A stretch of 64,000 bases of DNA from Acrocarpospora corrugata (lineage in GTDB: Bacteria; Actinomycetota; Actinomycetes; Streptosporangiales; Streptosporangiaceae): the NCBI RefSeq assembly GCF_009687845.1, contig NZ_BLAD01000035.1, positions 1-64,000 on the forward strand, written 5' to 3'. Position 1 is the first letter of the stretch. Every line of letters begins with the position of its first letter. Below are positions 40,840-49,098 of this stretch, one piece after another. A program made the position numbers and the translations under genes. A model generated the notes under the pieces. It made no database searches, was not told the DNA's origin, and worked only from the letters and a program-made list of their open reading frames with translations.

Positions 40840-40855
40840 GCATTTAGGGAGATGC
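40840..40855. promoter_or_regulatory. GCAT-N8-ATGC cluster motif (site D)
   Basis: GCATTTAGGGAGATGC has perfect arms and differs from site A by one spacer base. It lies five bases after the sigma factor stop and 211 bases before the epoxide hydrolase operon, farther than at the other sites. Confidence 0.55.
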
Positions 40856-40884
40856 GTCACGGCCCGGCCGGGCCGACCATGAAT

Positions 40885-40915
40885 ATGCGGCCCCGGCGGC
40901 CATGGCCGGCCGCAT
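40885..40915. terminator. Hairpin after the sigma factor gene
   Basis: ATGCGGCC (40885-40892) and GGCCGCAT (40908-40915) are perfect 8-base arms around a GC-rich 15-base loop that can itself pair. It probably ends the sigma factor transcript. The promoter of the 41067 operon would lie in the remaining AT-richer 150 bases. Confidence 0.5.
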
Positions 40916-41066
40916 CGCACGCTGGCCCGTGCGTCTCCCGTTCCCTCCACCCGTCCGGTTGCGCCGGATGAGTGATTTGCCACGCCCAAAAGCAAAACGC
41001 CCCAATAGTGCCATTTTTCCGGGCAATGCCCGAAATGTCATGGCCTAATCTGGAAGGTGGCTGAAA

Positions 41067-42230
41067 ATGCGTCCATTTCGCATTGAAATTCCGCAGGCCG
41101 ACCTGGACGACCTGCACGACCGGCTGGCCAGGACCCGGTGGCCGGAAGAGCCGCCAGGAACCGGCTGGAGCCGCGGCGTCCCCCTCGACTATCTGAAGGA
41201 ACTGGCCGAGTACTGGCGGACCGGCTTCGACTGGCGCGCCGCCGAGGCCCGGCTCAACGAGCACCCCCAGTTCGTCACCGAGATCGACGGCGCCAACGTG
41301 CACTTCGTGCACGTGCGCTCGCCGGAACCCGACGCCACCCCGCTGATCATCACGCACGGCTGGCCCGGCTCGATGGCCGAGTTCCTGGACGTGATCGGCC
41401 CGCTCACCGACCCCCGCGCCCACGGCGGCGACCCGTCCCAGGCGTTCCACGTGGTCATCCCGTCGCTGCCCGGCTTCACCCTGTCGGGCCCGGTGGCCGA
41501 GACCGGCTGGGACTCCTGGCGGGTGGCCCGCGCCTGGGCCGAGCTGATGCGCCGCCTGGGCTACCAGCGGTACATCGCCCAGGGCTCCGACTGGGGGATG
41601 ATGATCTCCTTCCAGCTGGCCCAGGTGGACCCGGAGAACGTGCTCGGCGTGCACGTGAACATGCTGGTCACCTTCCCGTCCGGCGACCCGGCCGAGATGG
41701 CCGCGCTCACCCCGGACGAGATGGCCGGCCTCGGCAAACTCCTCCACTTCGACCAGGAGCTGTCGGCCTACTTCAAGCTCATGGCCACCCGCCCGCACAC
41801 GATCGGCTACGGCCTGACCGACTCGCCGGTCGGCCAGCTGGCCTGGATCGTCGAGCGATTCATGGACTGGACCGACGCGGAGAAGGCCCCCGAGGACGCC
41901 GTGGACCGGGACCAGATGCTCACCAACGTCTCCCTCTACTGGCTGACCCGCACGGCCCTCTCGTCCGGCTCGCTCTACTACGAGAACACCGACCGGACCG
42001 TCTCCAACGTGGCCGCCAAGTTCGGCGGCCCCTGGCCGGTCACCCAGCCGGTCGGCGTGGCCGTCTTCGCCGGCGACGCGACCGCGCCGATCAGGTCCTG
42101 GGCCGAGCGGCTGGTCCCCACCATCACCCACTGGAGCGAGCTGCCGCGCGGCGGCCACTTCGGCGCGATGGAGGAGCCCGACCTGTACGTCGCCGACGTA
42201 CGCGCCTTTCAGCGATCGCTGCGCGGATGA
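41067..42230 (+). CDS. EHN-type epoxide hydrolase, SgcF-like
   Basis: 387 residues. The N-terminal EHN domain ([24 protein letters not shown]) precedes an alpha/beta-hydrolase: oxyanion motif [10 protein letters not shown], nucleophile elbow [10 protein letters not shown] with Asp, and His in [13 protein letters not shown]. Such enzymes (SgcF, NcsF2, KedF) open the epoxide of nine-membered enediyne cores to a vicinal diol. Its presence is one of the better signs that the core is nine-membered. First gene of an operon that runs to the MFS exporter. No signal peptide, unlike the 12089 hydrolase. Confidence 0.92.
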   Translation: MRPFRIEIPQADLDDLHDRLARTRWPEEPPGTGWSRGVPLDYLKELAEYWRTGFDWRAAEARLNEHPQFVTEIDGANVHFVHVRSPEPDATPLIITHGWPGSMAEFLDVIGPLTDPRAHGGDPSQAFHVVIPSLPGFTLSGPVAETGWDSWRVARAWAELMRRLGYQRYIAQGSDWGMMISFQLAQVDPENVLGVHVNMLVTFPSGDPAEMAALTPDEMAGLGKLLHFDQELSAYFKLMATRPHTIGYGLTDSPVGQLAWIVERFMDWTDAEKAPEDAVDRDQMLTNVSLYWLTRTALSSGSLYYENTDRTVSNVAAKFGGPWPVTQPVGVAVFAGDATAPIRSWAERLVPTITHWSELPRGGHFGAMEEPDLYVADVRAFQRSLRG

Positions 42231-42361
42231 ACGTTTCAGGCCCGGCGGGTGACCGGCCGCGCCGGTCGCCCGCGCGCCAGATGAATTGCGGCGCGAATTC
42301 CAGCGTCGCGCCAATAGCGCGGCAAGCGTTATCCGGGCCCGCCGGAAACGCCGCCGCATCG

Positions 42362-42376
42362 GTTATTCGGAATAAC
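42362..42376. repeat. Perfect palindrome before the second class D monooxygenase
   Basis: GTTATTCGGAATAAC is a perfect 6-3-6 palindrome directly before the gaggagg ribosome-binding site of the 42388 gene. A second inverted repeat, GGCGCGA (42290-42296) and TCGCGCC (42306-42312), lies in the same 157-base gap. An operator or an mRNA structure affecting translation is possible. Confidence 0.45.
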
Positions 42377-42387
42377 GAGGAGGCCCG

Positions 42388-43563
42388 GTGAAACACGCTC
42401 AGGCGCCAGCCCAGGAAGAGCTCGTCCGGCGCGCGTCGGAACTGGTTCCGCTGCTCCAGGCGAACGCGCTCAGCACCGAGGACGGCAGGCAGCTGACCCC
42501 CGACTCGCTGGACGCGCTCCGCGACGCCGGCATCTACCGGATGCGCGTCCCGGCCCGGTACGGCGGCTACGAGAGCGACGCCCGCACCATGGTCAGGGTC
42601 GCCTCGGAACTCGGCCGCGGCGACGGCTCCACCTCGTGGACCGCGTCCGTCTGGTGGATCACGTCGTGGATGGCGGCGATGTTCCCCGACGACGTCCAGG
42701 ACGAGGTGTTCGACTCGCCCGACACCCGCCTGTGCGGCACGCTCAGCCCGACCGGCATGGCCGTACGGCAGCCGGGCGGGGCCGTGCTGAACGGCAAGTG
42801 GGGCTTCATCAGCGGCGCCAGGCACAGCACGTGGCAGGTGATCGTCGCGGTCAGCCCCACCCCGGAGGGCGGCCACGAGCCGATCATGGCCCTGGTCCCG
42901 CTGGCCGACCTGCAGATCGTGGACGACTGGTTCACCTCGGGCCTGCGCGGCACCGGCAGCATCACCACGATCGCCCAGAACGTGTTCATCCCCGAGGAGC
43001 GCATCCTCTCGATGGGCGCGATCCTGCACGAGCAGTACGGCTCCAAGCGCAACGCCGAGAGCGCGATCTACCGCAACCCGCTGCTCCCGGTCGCCTCGGC
43101 CTCCTCGGTCGGCACCGTGCTCGGCATGGCCAAGGGCGCCTGGGACGCCTTCCTCGGCCGGCTGCCCGACCGGCACATCACCTACACGGCGTACACCAGC
43201 CAGCGGGAGGCCCCGCTCACCCACTTCCAGGTGGCCGAGGCGCGGCTGCTGATCGACGAGGCCGAGTTCCACGCCCTCCGGCTGGCCGGCCAGGTGGACG
43301 AGAAGTCCGGCGCGGAGTGGACCGCGGAGGAGCGGGCCCGCGCCCGCGCCGACATGGGCGCGGTCTGCGACCTGGCCAAGCAGGCGGTGGATCTGCTGAC
43401 CACCGCGAGCGGCGGCTCGTCCATCTACAGCGACGTGCCGATGCAGCGGATCCAGCGCGACATGCAGGCCGTCAACCTGCACGCGCTGATGCATCCGGAC
43501 ACCAACCGTGAACTCTACGGCCGCATCCTGTGCGGGATGCCGCCCAATACCTTCTACCTGTAG
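42388..43563 (+). CDS. Class D (acyl-CoA-dehydrogenase-fold) flavin monooxygenase, copy 2
   Basis: 391 residues from GTG 42388. It aligns along its whole length with the 34786 protein: LRDAGIYRMRVPARYGGYES, ASVWWITSWMAAMFPDDVQDEV, LCGTLSPTGMAV, NGKWGFISGARHSTW, TASGGSSIYSDVPMQRIQRDM and a shared ending LYGRILCGMPPNTFYL. The family (HpaB/HsaA/ActVA-ORF5) hydroxylates phenols with reduced flavin from a partner reductase. Two divergent copies suggest two separate hydroxylation steps. Followed after 11 bases by an FAD oxidoreductase. Confidence 0.85.
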   Translation: MKHAQAPAQEELVRRASELVPLLQANALSTEDGRQLTPDSLDALRDAGIYRMRVPARYGGYESDARTMVRVASELGRGDGSTSWTASVWWITSWMAAMFPDDVQDEVFDSPDTRLCGTLSPTGMAVRQPGGAVLNGKWGFISGARHSTWQVIVAVSPTPEGGHEPIMALVPLADLQIVDDWFTSGLRGTGSITTIAQNVFIPEERILSMGAILHEQYGSKRNAESAIYRNPLLPVASASSVGTVLGMAKGAWDAFLGRLPDRHITYTAYTSQREAPLTHFQVAEARLLIDEAEFHALRLAGQVDEKSGAEWTAEERARARADMGAVCDLAKQAVDLLTTASGGSSIYSDVPMQRIQRDMQAVNLHALMHPDTNRELYGRILCGMPPNTFYL

Positions 43564-43574
43564 AGGAGCAGAAG

Positions 43575-44897
43575 ATGCGGAACCGCGCGGTGGTGCTGGG
43601 CGGCGGGATGGCCGGCCTGGTGGCCGCCAAGGTGCTGTCGGAGCAATTCGAGGAAGTCCTGCTGGTGGACCGGGACCAGCTGGCCGGGGTGGCCGACCCA
43701 CGCCGCGGCGTTCCGCAGGGGGCGCACGCGCACGGCCTGCTGGCCAAGGGCCAGGAAGTGCTGGAGGGCATGTTCCCCGGCCTCACCAGGGAACTGGCCG
43801 ACGCCGGGATCCCCACCGGCGACATGGGCGTCAACCTGCGCTGGTACTTCAACGGCCATCGGCTCCAGCCGAAGGCGACCGGCCTGAAGGTGATCTCGGC
43901 CACCCGGCCGGAGCTGGAGGGCGCGGTGCGCGCCCGGGTGCAGGCCCTGCCCAACGTCAGGTTCCTGGAGAACCACGTCATCCTCTCGCTCACGGTCACC
44001 CAGGACCGGAGCCGGATCACCGGGGTCAAGGTCGCGCCCGAGGGTGAGGGCGCGGAGGTCGAGCTCACCGCCGACCTGGTGGTGGACGCCACCGGGCGCG
44101 GCTCGCGCACCCCCGCCTGGCTGGCCGAGCTCGGCTACCCGCGCCCCGAGGAGGACCGCGTCAAGATCGGCCTCTCCTACACCACCTGCCACTACCGGCT
44201 GCGCGAGAACGTGCTCGGCGAGGACATGGCGATCCTCTGCGTGGCCACCCCCGACCACCCGCGCGGCGCGTTCTTCTCCCGGCTGAACGACCGCTACCTG
44301 CTCTCGCTCACCGGCATGCTGGGCGACCAGGCCCCGACCGACCCCGAGGGCCACCTGGCCTTCGTCAAGTCGCTGCCGGTGCCGGACATCCACGAGGCCG
44401 TGCACGACGCTGAGGTGCTGGACGAGCGGGTGGCGTTCCGCTACCCGGCCAGCGTCTGGAAGCACTTCGAGCGGCTCACCCGCTTCCCGCTGGGGCTGCT
44501 GGTGGTCGGCGACGGCGTGTGCAGCTTCAATCCGGTGTACGGCCAGGGCATGACGGTGGCCGCGCTGGAGGGCCTCACCCTGCGCGAGCACCTGAAGGGC
44601 GGCGGCCTGCCCGACGCCAAGGCGTTCTTCACCGACGTGGCCAAGGTGATCGAGGCGCCGTGGGGCGTCGCGGCCGGCGGCGACCTCAGCTTCCCCGGCG
44701 TGGAGGGGGAGCGGAGCGAGGAGGTGCTGATGGGCAACGCGTACATGGACCGGCTGCGGGCGGCGGCCGAGCACGACGGGATCGTCACCGCCGCGTTCAT
44801 GCGGGTGGCCGGGCTCATCGATCCGGTGGAGTCGCTGATGCGGCCGGCGATGGCGCTGCGGGTCTCCCGGCACCAGCCCGAGACCCAGAACGCCTAG
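43575..44897 (+). CDS. FAD-dependent oxidoreductase (monooxygenase/reductase type)
   Basis: 440 residues. N-terminal dinucleotide fold VVLGGGMAGLVAAKVL (about 6-21), then GVPQGAHAHGLLAKGQEVLEG, a DLVVDATGRGSRTP motif (about 170-183) and GLLVVGDGVCSFNPVYGQGMTVAALEG (about 308-334), the FAD-ribityl and pyrophosphate region. This style is shared by aromatic hydroxylases, squalene-epoxidase-like and geranylgeranyl-reductase-like enzymes found in polyketide clusters. No halogenase WxWxIP motif was seen. A Baeyer-Villiger, epoxidation or hydroxylation role is possible; the substrate cannot be told. Confidence 0.8.
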   Translation: MRNRAVVLGGGMAGLVAAKVLSEQFEEVLLVDRDQLAGVADPRRGVPQGAHAHGLLAKGQEVLEGMFPGLTRELADAGIPTGDMGVNLRWYFNGHRLQPKATGLKVISATRPELEGAVRARVQALPNVRFLENHVILSLTVTQDRSRITGVKVAPEGEGAEVELTADLVVDATGRGSRTPAWLAELGYPRPEEDRVKIGLSYTTCHYRLRENVLGEDMAILCVATPDHPRGAFFSRLNDRYLLSLTGMLGDQAPTDPEGHLAFVKSLPVPDIHEAVHDAEVLDERVAFRYPASVWKHFERLTRFPLGLLVVGDGVCSFNPVYGQGMTVAALEGLTLREHLKGGGLPDAKAFFTDVAKVIEAPWGVAAGGDLSFPGVEGERSEEVLMGNAYMDRLRAAAEHDGIVTAAFMRVAGLIDPVESLMRPAMALRVSRHQPETQNA

Positions 44898-44901
44898 TCC
44901 G

Positions 44902-45828
44902 GTGATCGTCAAGAGGGCGCTGCGGAGGTCCCTCGCCCAGGTCCGGCATGTCACGCCGGTGCCGCCAGGGGCGGCGAGGGGGCTGGTGGCGGAGGTGTAC
45001 GCCCAGGTGGAGCGCGACTTCGGGATGCTGGCCCCGCCGGTCGCGCTGCATTCGGCGGCGCCCGAGGTGATGGCCGCGGCCTGGATGCTGCTGCGGGAGT
45101 CCCTGCTGGCCCAGGGGCAGGTGGCGCGGGGGGCCAAGGAGCTGGTGGCGACCGAGGTCTCCCGCGCCAACGCCTGCCCGTACTGCGTGGACGTGCACGG
45201 CGCGACCCTGCGCGGCCTGGGCGGCCCGGCCCCGGCCGAGCCCGGGCCGCTGCCTGAGGTCGTCGGGACCCGGCTGACGTTCCACTACCTCAATCGCATG
45301 GTCAACGTGTTCCTCGGCGAATCGCCGCTCCCGCCCGAGGTGCCGGGGGGCATGCGCGGCGGCGCGCTGCGCGTCCTCGGCGCCATGATGGGGGCGTCGG
45401 CCCGCAAGCCGCGGCCACCGGGCGACTCGCTCCGGCTGCTGCCGGACGCGCCGCTCCCGGCCGAGCTGTCCTGGGCGGACGGAAATCCGTACGTGGCGGG
45501 CGCGGTCGCGCGGGCGACCGCGGCCGTCGCGGCGGCGGGCGAGCGCTCGGTGCCCGAGCCGGTCCGCGACCTGGTCACCGCCGAGGTCGGCAAGTGGGAC
45601 GGAACCCCGCCCGGCCTCAGCACCGCCTGGGCGACGGAGGCGGCGGCCGGGCTCGCCCCCGGGCACCGCCCGGTGGCCCGCCTCGCGCTGCTCACCGCCA
45701 AAGCCTCCTACCAGGCCGGCACGGCGATCGACGCCTTCCGGGCCACCGACCCCAGCGACCGGGCCTTGCTGGAGGTGACCGCGTGGGCCAGCATGATGAC
45801 GGCCCGCGCTCGTTCTGGAGGACCATGA
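44902..45828 (+). CDS. AhpD/carboxymuconolactone decarboxylase-like protein
   Basis: 308 residues from GTG 44902. The AhpD-type motif is at about residues 91-104: ANACPYCVDVHGAT, with the CxxC pair and the His expected for a peroxidatic thiol reductase. The rest is helical. AhpD-like proteins reduce peroxides or act with lipoyl partners; in an enediyne cluster a thiol-redox or protective role is conceivable, but this is inference. It is coupled by ATGA to the MFS exporter gene. Confidence 0.75.
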   Translation: MIVKRALRRSLAQVRHVTPVPPGAARGLVAEVYAQVERDFGMLAPPVALHSAAPEVMAAAWMLLRESLLAQGQVARGAKELVATEVSRANACPYCVDVHGATLRGLGGPAPAEPGPLPEVVGTRLTFHYLNRMVNVFLGESPLPPEVPGGMRGGALRVLGAMMGASARKPRPPGDSLRLLPDAPLPAELSWADGNPYVAGAVARATAAVAAAGERSVPEPVRDLVTAEVGKWDGTPPGLSTAWATEAAAGLAPGHRPVARLALLTAKASYQAGTAIDAFRATDPSDRALLEVTAWASMMTARARSGGP

Positions 45829-47042
45829 ATCCGGCGAATCCCTGGCGTGCCCTCGCGGTGTTGTGCGTGGCCAACTTCCTGATCCTGGTGGACACCACGA
45901 TCGTGAACACGGCCGCCCCGGCGATCATGACCTCGCTGGGCGCGGGGGTCGGCCAGATCGTCTGGATACTCAACGGCTACCTGCTCGCCTTCGCCTCCCT
46001 GCTGATCGTGTTCGGCCGGGTCGGCGACCTGCTCGGCCCGCGCAACGTGTTCGCCGCGGGCCTGGCCGTCTTCACCGGCGCGTCGCTGCTGTGCGCGCTG
46101 TCGCCCACGCCCGGCCTGCTCGTCGCCGCCAGGGTCGCCCAGGGCGTCGGCGCGGCGGCGCTCGTCCCGCAGGCCCTCGCGCTGATCCATGCGATCTTCC
46201 CGGCGCACCGGCGCGGCCTCGCCCTCGGCATCTTCACGGCCGTCGCCGGGGCCGCCTCGGTCGGCGGCCCGACCTTCGGCGGCCTGCTGGTCACCCGGTT
46301 CGGCTGGCAGTCGGTCTTCCTGATCAACGTGCCGGTCGGCCTGGCCGCGCTGCCGCTCGCCCTGCTGCTCATCCCGGACCTGCGCCCGCCCCGCCCGCAC
46401 CGGTTCACCGCCGTCCCCGGCCTGTTCCGGCACCGCGACTACACCCTGGCCGTCGCGATCACCGCGATCACCTCCTTCTCGCTGTACGGCCTGCTCCTGG
46501 TCTACGTGCTGGAGACCCAGCACGCGCTGGGCCTGAGCCCGCTGATGTCCGGCGTGACCGCGCTCCCGATGACGCTCGCCCTGACCGCGCTGGCGCCGCT
46601 GTCCGGCAAGCTGGCCGACAAGGTCGGCGGACGGCTGCCGCTGGCCGGCGGGCTCACCCTCTACGCGCTCGGCGTCCTGGGCGTCGCCTACCTGACCTCG
46701 GACGCGGCCTCCTACCTGATCCCGCTCGGCGTCATCGGGATCGGGATGGGGCTGGCCTTCGCGCCGGCCACCATCGAGGGCCTGCGCGCGATCCCGCCGC
46801 ACCTGGCGGGGGTGGCGTCGGGGACGCTGAACACGGCGCGGCAGCTCGGCGGCGCGCTGGGGGCCTTCGCGATCGGCGACTACTTCGGCGCGGCCAAGCC
46901 CGCGCTCGGCCTGGTGGCCGCCCTGATCTGCGTCGCGGTGGCGCTGGCGCTGCTCATGTCGCGGCGGCGCGCGGGCGCACCACCGCCGCCCGCGCCGCGT
47001 ACGCCAGCAGTCCCGCCCCCAACAGGAGCAGCAGCCCCGTGA
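45825..47042 (+). CDS. MFS drug exporter (DHA2/EmrB-like)
   Basis: 405 residues with about 12 hydrophobic segments. Drug:H+ antiporter motifs are seen: LVDTTIVNTAAPAI (motif D1-like in span 1), FGRVGDLLGPRNVF (motif A) and the span 5 motif C region GAASVGGPTFGGLLV. Shorter than the usual 14-span EmrB proteins. C-1027 and related clusters carry an MFS exporter (SgcB) for self-resistance. Coupled by ATGA to the AhpD-like gene. The Pro-rich C-terminal tail overlaps the convergent gene at 46954 by 89 bases. Confidence 0.88.
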   Translation: MNPANPWRALAVLCVANFLILVDTTIVNTAAPAIMTSLGAGVGQIVWILNGYLLAFASLLIVFGRVGDLLGPRNVFAAGLAVFTGASLLCALSPTPGLLVAARVAQGVGAAALVPQALALIHAIFPAHRRGLALGIFTAVAGAASVGGPTFGGLLVTRFGWQSVFLINVPVGLAALPLALLLIPDLRPPRPHRFTAVPGLFRHRDYTLAVAITAITSFSLYGLLLVYVLETQHALGLSPLMSGVTALPMTLALTALAPLSGKLADKVGGRLPLAGGLTLYALGVLGVAYLTSDAASYLIPLGVIGIGMGLAFAPATIEGLRAIPPHLAGVASGTLNTARQLGGALGAFAIGDYFGAAKPALGLVAALICVAVALALLMSRRRAGAPPPPAPRTPAVPPPTGAAAP

Positions 47043-47388
47043 ACACCCACTCGTCTGACCCGTCGGGCCCGTAGACCCAGTAGGTCCTGCCGATGTCCAC
47101 GGCGGAGGCGGTCGCGCCGGCGCGCATGCTCTCCCGGCCGCTGCCGTACAGCGAGACGCGGTCCCTGACCTGCCCGGTGGGGGCCAGGAAGTCGCCCGTC
47201 CAGGTGCAGCTCTCGTGCCCGGGATGCTGGACGCAGACCAGCTCTCTGGCGGTGAAGACGCCGGAGACCCCGTCAGCCCGCGCGGCGCGAACCGCGGGGC
47301 CGATGCCGGGGACCGTGAACCAGAGCAGGATGAACCCGGCGAGCGCCGTCACCACCGAGGAGAACGGCAGACCCCGCCGGCGGCTCAT
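46954..47388 (-). CDS. Small two-span membrane protein
   Basis: 144 residues with spans at about 12-33 (VVTALAGFILLWFTVPGIGP) and 116-135 (FTGLLLLLGAGLLAYAARA). The loop between them has two Cys in ELVCVQHPGHESCTWTG (about 49-65) that could form a disulfide outside the cell. Its start overlaps the stop of the 47948 gene (ATGA), so the two are coupled. No known family recognised. Its 3' end overlaps the MFS gene on the other strand. Confidence 0.65.
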   Translation of the reverse strand: MSRRRGLPFSSVVTALAGFILLWFTVPGIGPAVRAARADGVSGVFTARELVCVQHPGHESCTWTGDFLAPTGQVRDRVSLYGSGRESMRAGATASAVDIGRTYWVYGPDGSDEWVFTGLLLLLGAGLLAYAARAAVVRPRAAAT

Positions 47389-47948
47389 ACCGGGACGGGG
47401 ACTGCGCAGGTGCAGTTCATCCGGGCCTTCTCCGTCCGGTTCGGACGGCGGTGCAGGATCATCGCCACCACCATCGGCGCGAAGACCACCGCGTTGTAGA
47501 ACAGGTGCAGCTCCACCCGGGGCACGATCAGCTGCAGGATGCTGGTCGGGGCCGGGCGGCCGAGCAGGTTGGCGGCGAACAGCGCCTGCAGCAGCAGAAG
47601 CAGGTGCTCCAGGTGATGCCACACCTGGATGCCGAGCGAGATGTTCCACCAGGTCCTGGCCCGGCCGGTGAAGCCCTTCCGCAGGATGATCAGGCCGACC
47701 AGCATGAACAGCGCGTATCCGTAGTGCATCCACTCCGACTTGACCAGCCACGGGAACGGCACGCCGAGAACGCCGCGGGCCTCCGGCAGCGGCCAGCCGA
47801 GCGCGTAGATCTGGATGGCCTGGGCGACGTGCTCGGCCCAGTGCGCGATCACGATGAACAGGAAGATGTTGAGGCCGAGTTTGTGATGACGCGTGTTCAG
47901 CGCGCCGTTCTGCACCGGGAACGAGCCCGCCGCGGCATGGGTTGCCAT
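47385..47948 (-). CDS. Four-span membrane protein with paired HxxEH motifs
   Basis: 187 residues with likely spans at about 25-50, 68-90, 98-128 and 144-168. Two similar motifs, AHWAEHVAQ (span 1) and WHHLEHLLL (span 3), plus MHYGY and VELHLFYN, place several His and Glu residues within or near the membrane, as in metal- or haem-binding membrane enzymes. No named family is recognised. Start chosen at ATG 47948, before which coding signs stop. Divergent from the SDR gene at 48097, with a 148-base shared upstream region. Confidence 0.7.
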   Translation of the reverse strand: MATHAAAGSFPVQNGALNTRHHKLGLNIFLFIVIAHWAEHVAQAIQIYALGWPLPEARGVLGVPFPWLVKSEWMHYGYALFMLVGLIILRKGFTGRARTWWNISLGIQVWHHLEHLLLLLQALFAANLLGRPAPTSILQLIVPRVELHLFYNAVVFAPMVVAMILHRRPNRTEKARMNCTCAVPVPV

Positions 47949-48096
47949 CGATGCCCTCCGAGTCTCTGGAGTGTGTACCCATCTTTTCCCGCAGGCGAGC
48001 GCGTTTCTTCTTCCAGAATGCTCCGTTAGCGCACGTTGAGAGAAGACACCTGGATCAACCCCGGGGGACGCTGGTGGCCGACGAGGGGGGTTACAG

Positions 48097-49098
48097 ATGC
48101 TGGTGTGCGTTACCGGCGGTACGGGATTCGTCGGCTCCCATTCGGTCGCGGCCCTGATCCGGGCAGGGCACCGGGTCCGGCTGCTGGTCAGGGACCCGGC
48201 CGGGGTCGAGCACGACGCCGTCGACGCCGTCGCCGGAGACATGACCGACGAGGCCGCGGTCGCCCGCGCGGTGCGCGGCGCGGACGCGGTGCTGCACGCC
48301 GCGGCCGTCTATTCCTTCGACAGCAGGCGGCACGCCGAGATGCGCCGGGTGAACACGCGCGGCGCCGAGGTGGTGCTGGGCGCGGCCCGGCGCGCGGGTG
48401 TCGGCCGGATCGTGCACGTGTCCACGGTCGGCGCGCTCTATCCCGCGCCGCCGGGCGTCATCGGGCCGACCTCGCCGGTGGGCCGGCCGCGGGAGACGTA
48501 CCTGGCCAGCAAGGCGGGCGCGGAGGAGGTGGCGCGCGGCCACCAGCTGGACGGCGTGCCGGTGGTGATCACCTATCCGCCCGCGCTGGCCGGGCCCGAC
48601 GATCCCCGGCTGGGCGACCAGAACGCCCGGATCCGGGATGTGCTGCGGGGGCTGATGCCGATGTGGCCGACCGGCGGTTTCCCACTCGGTGATGTCCGCG
48701 ACACCGCCGAACTGCACCTGCGGGCCCTCACCGGCCCCGACGTCGGCGGGCGGCATTTCGGGCCTGGGAGGTATGTGGCGACCCGGGAGTTCCTCGGCGC
48801 GCTGCGCCAGGTCACCGGGCGTCCGCTGCGGGCCGCGTACCTGCCCGCCCGGGCGATGCTCCCGGCCGCCCGCCTGGCCGACCTGGCCCAGCGCTGGTGG
48901 CCGTGGCACATACCCGCCCAGTACGGCGCCGTCTACACCTGCGCGGTCGCCACCCCCGTGGACGAGGGCGCCTCCACGCTCGCCGTCCCGGCCAGACCGC
49001 TCGCCGAGACCATGGGCGACACCGTGAGCTGGCTGCGCGCCACCGGGCGGATCACCGCCCGGCAGGCGGGCGCGGCCGAGCGGGTGGCGGTCCGATGA
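48097..49098 (+). CDS. Extended SDR / NAD-dependent epimerase-like protein
   Basis: 333 residues. Rossmann motif VTGGTGFVGSHSV (about 5-17), VLHAAAVYSF, the catalytic Ser region VHVSTVGALYP and YLASKAGAEEV (Tyr-x3-Lys, about 136-146) are complete. The type resembles dihydroflavonol-4-reductase-like extended SDRs rather than nucleotide-sugar epimerases. It may reduce a ketone on the product or an attached acid. Coupled by ATGA to the acyl-CoA carboxylase gene. Confidence 0.8.
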   Translation: MLVCVTGGTGFVGSHSVAALIRAGHRVRLLVRDPAGVEHDAVDAVAGDMTDEAAVARAVRGADAVLHAAAVYSFDSRRHAEMRRVNTRGAEVVLGAARRAGVGRIVHVSTVGALYPAPPGVIGPTSPVGRPRETYLASKAGAEEVARGHQLDGVPVVITYPPALAGPDDPRLGDQNARIRDVLRGLMPMWPTGGFPLGDVRDTAELHLRALTGPDVGGRHFGPGRYVATREFLGALRQVTGRPLRAAYLPARAMLPAARLADLAQRWWPWHIPAQYGAVYTCAVATPVDEGASTLAVPARPLAETMGDTVSWLRATGRITARQAGAAERVAVR

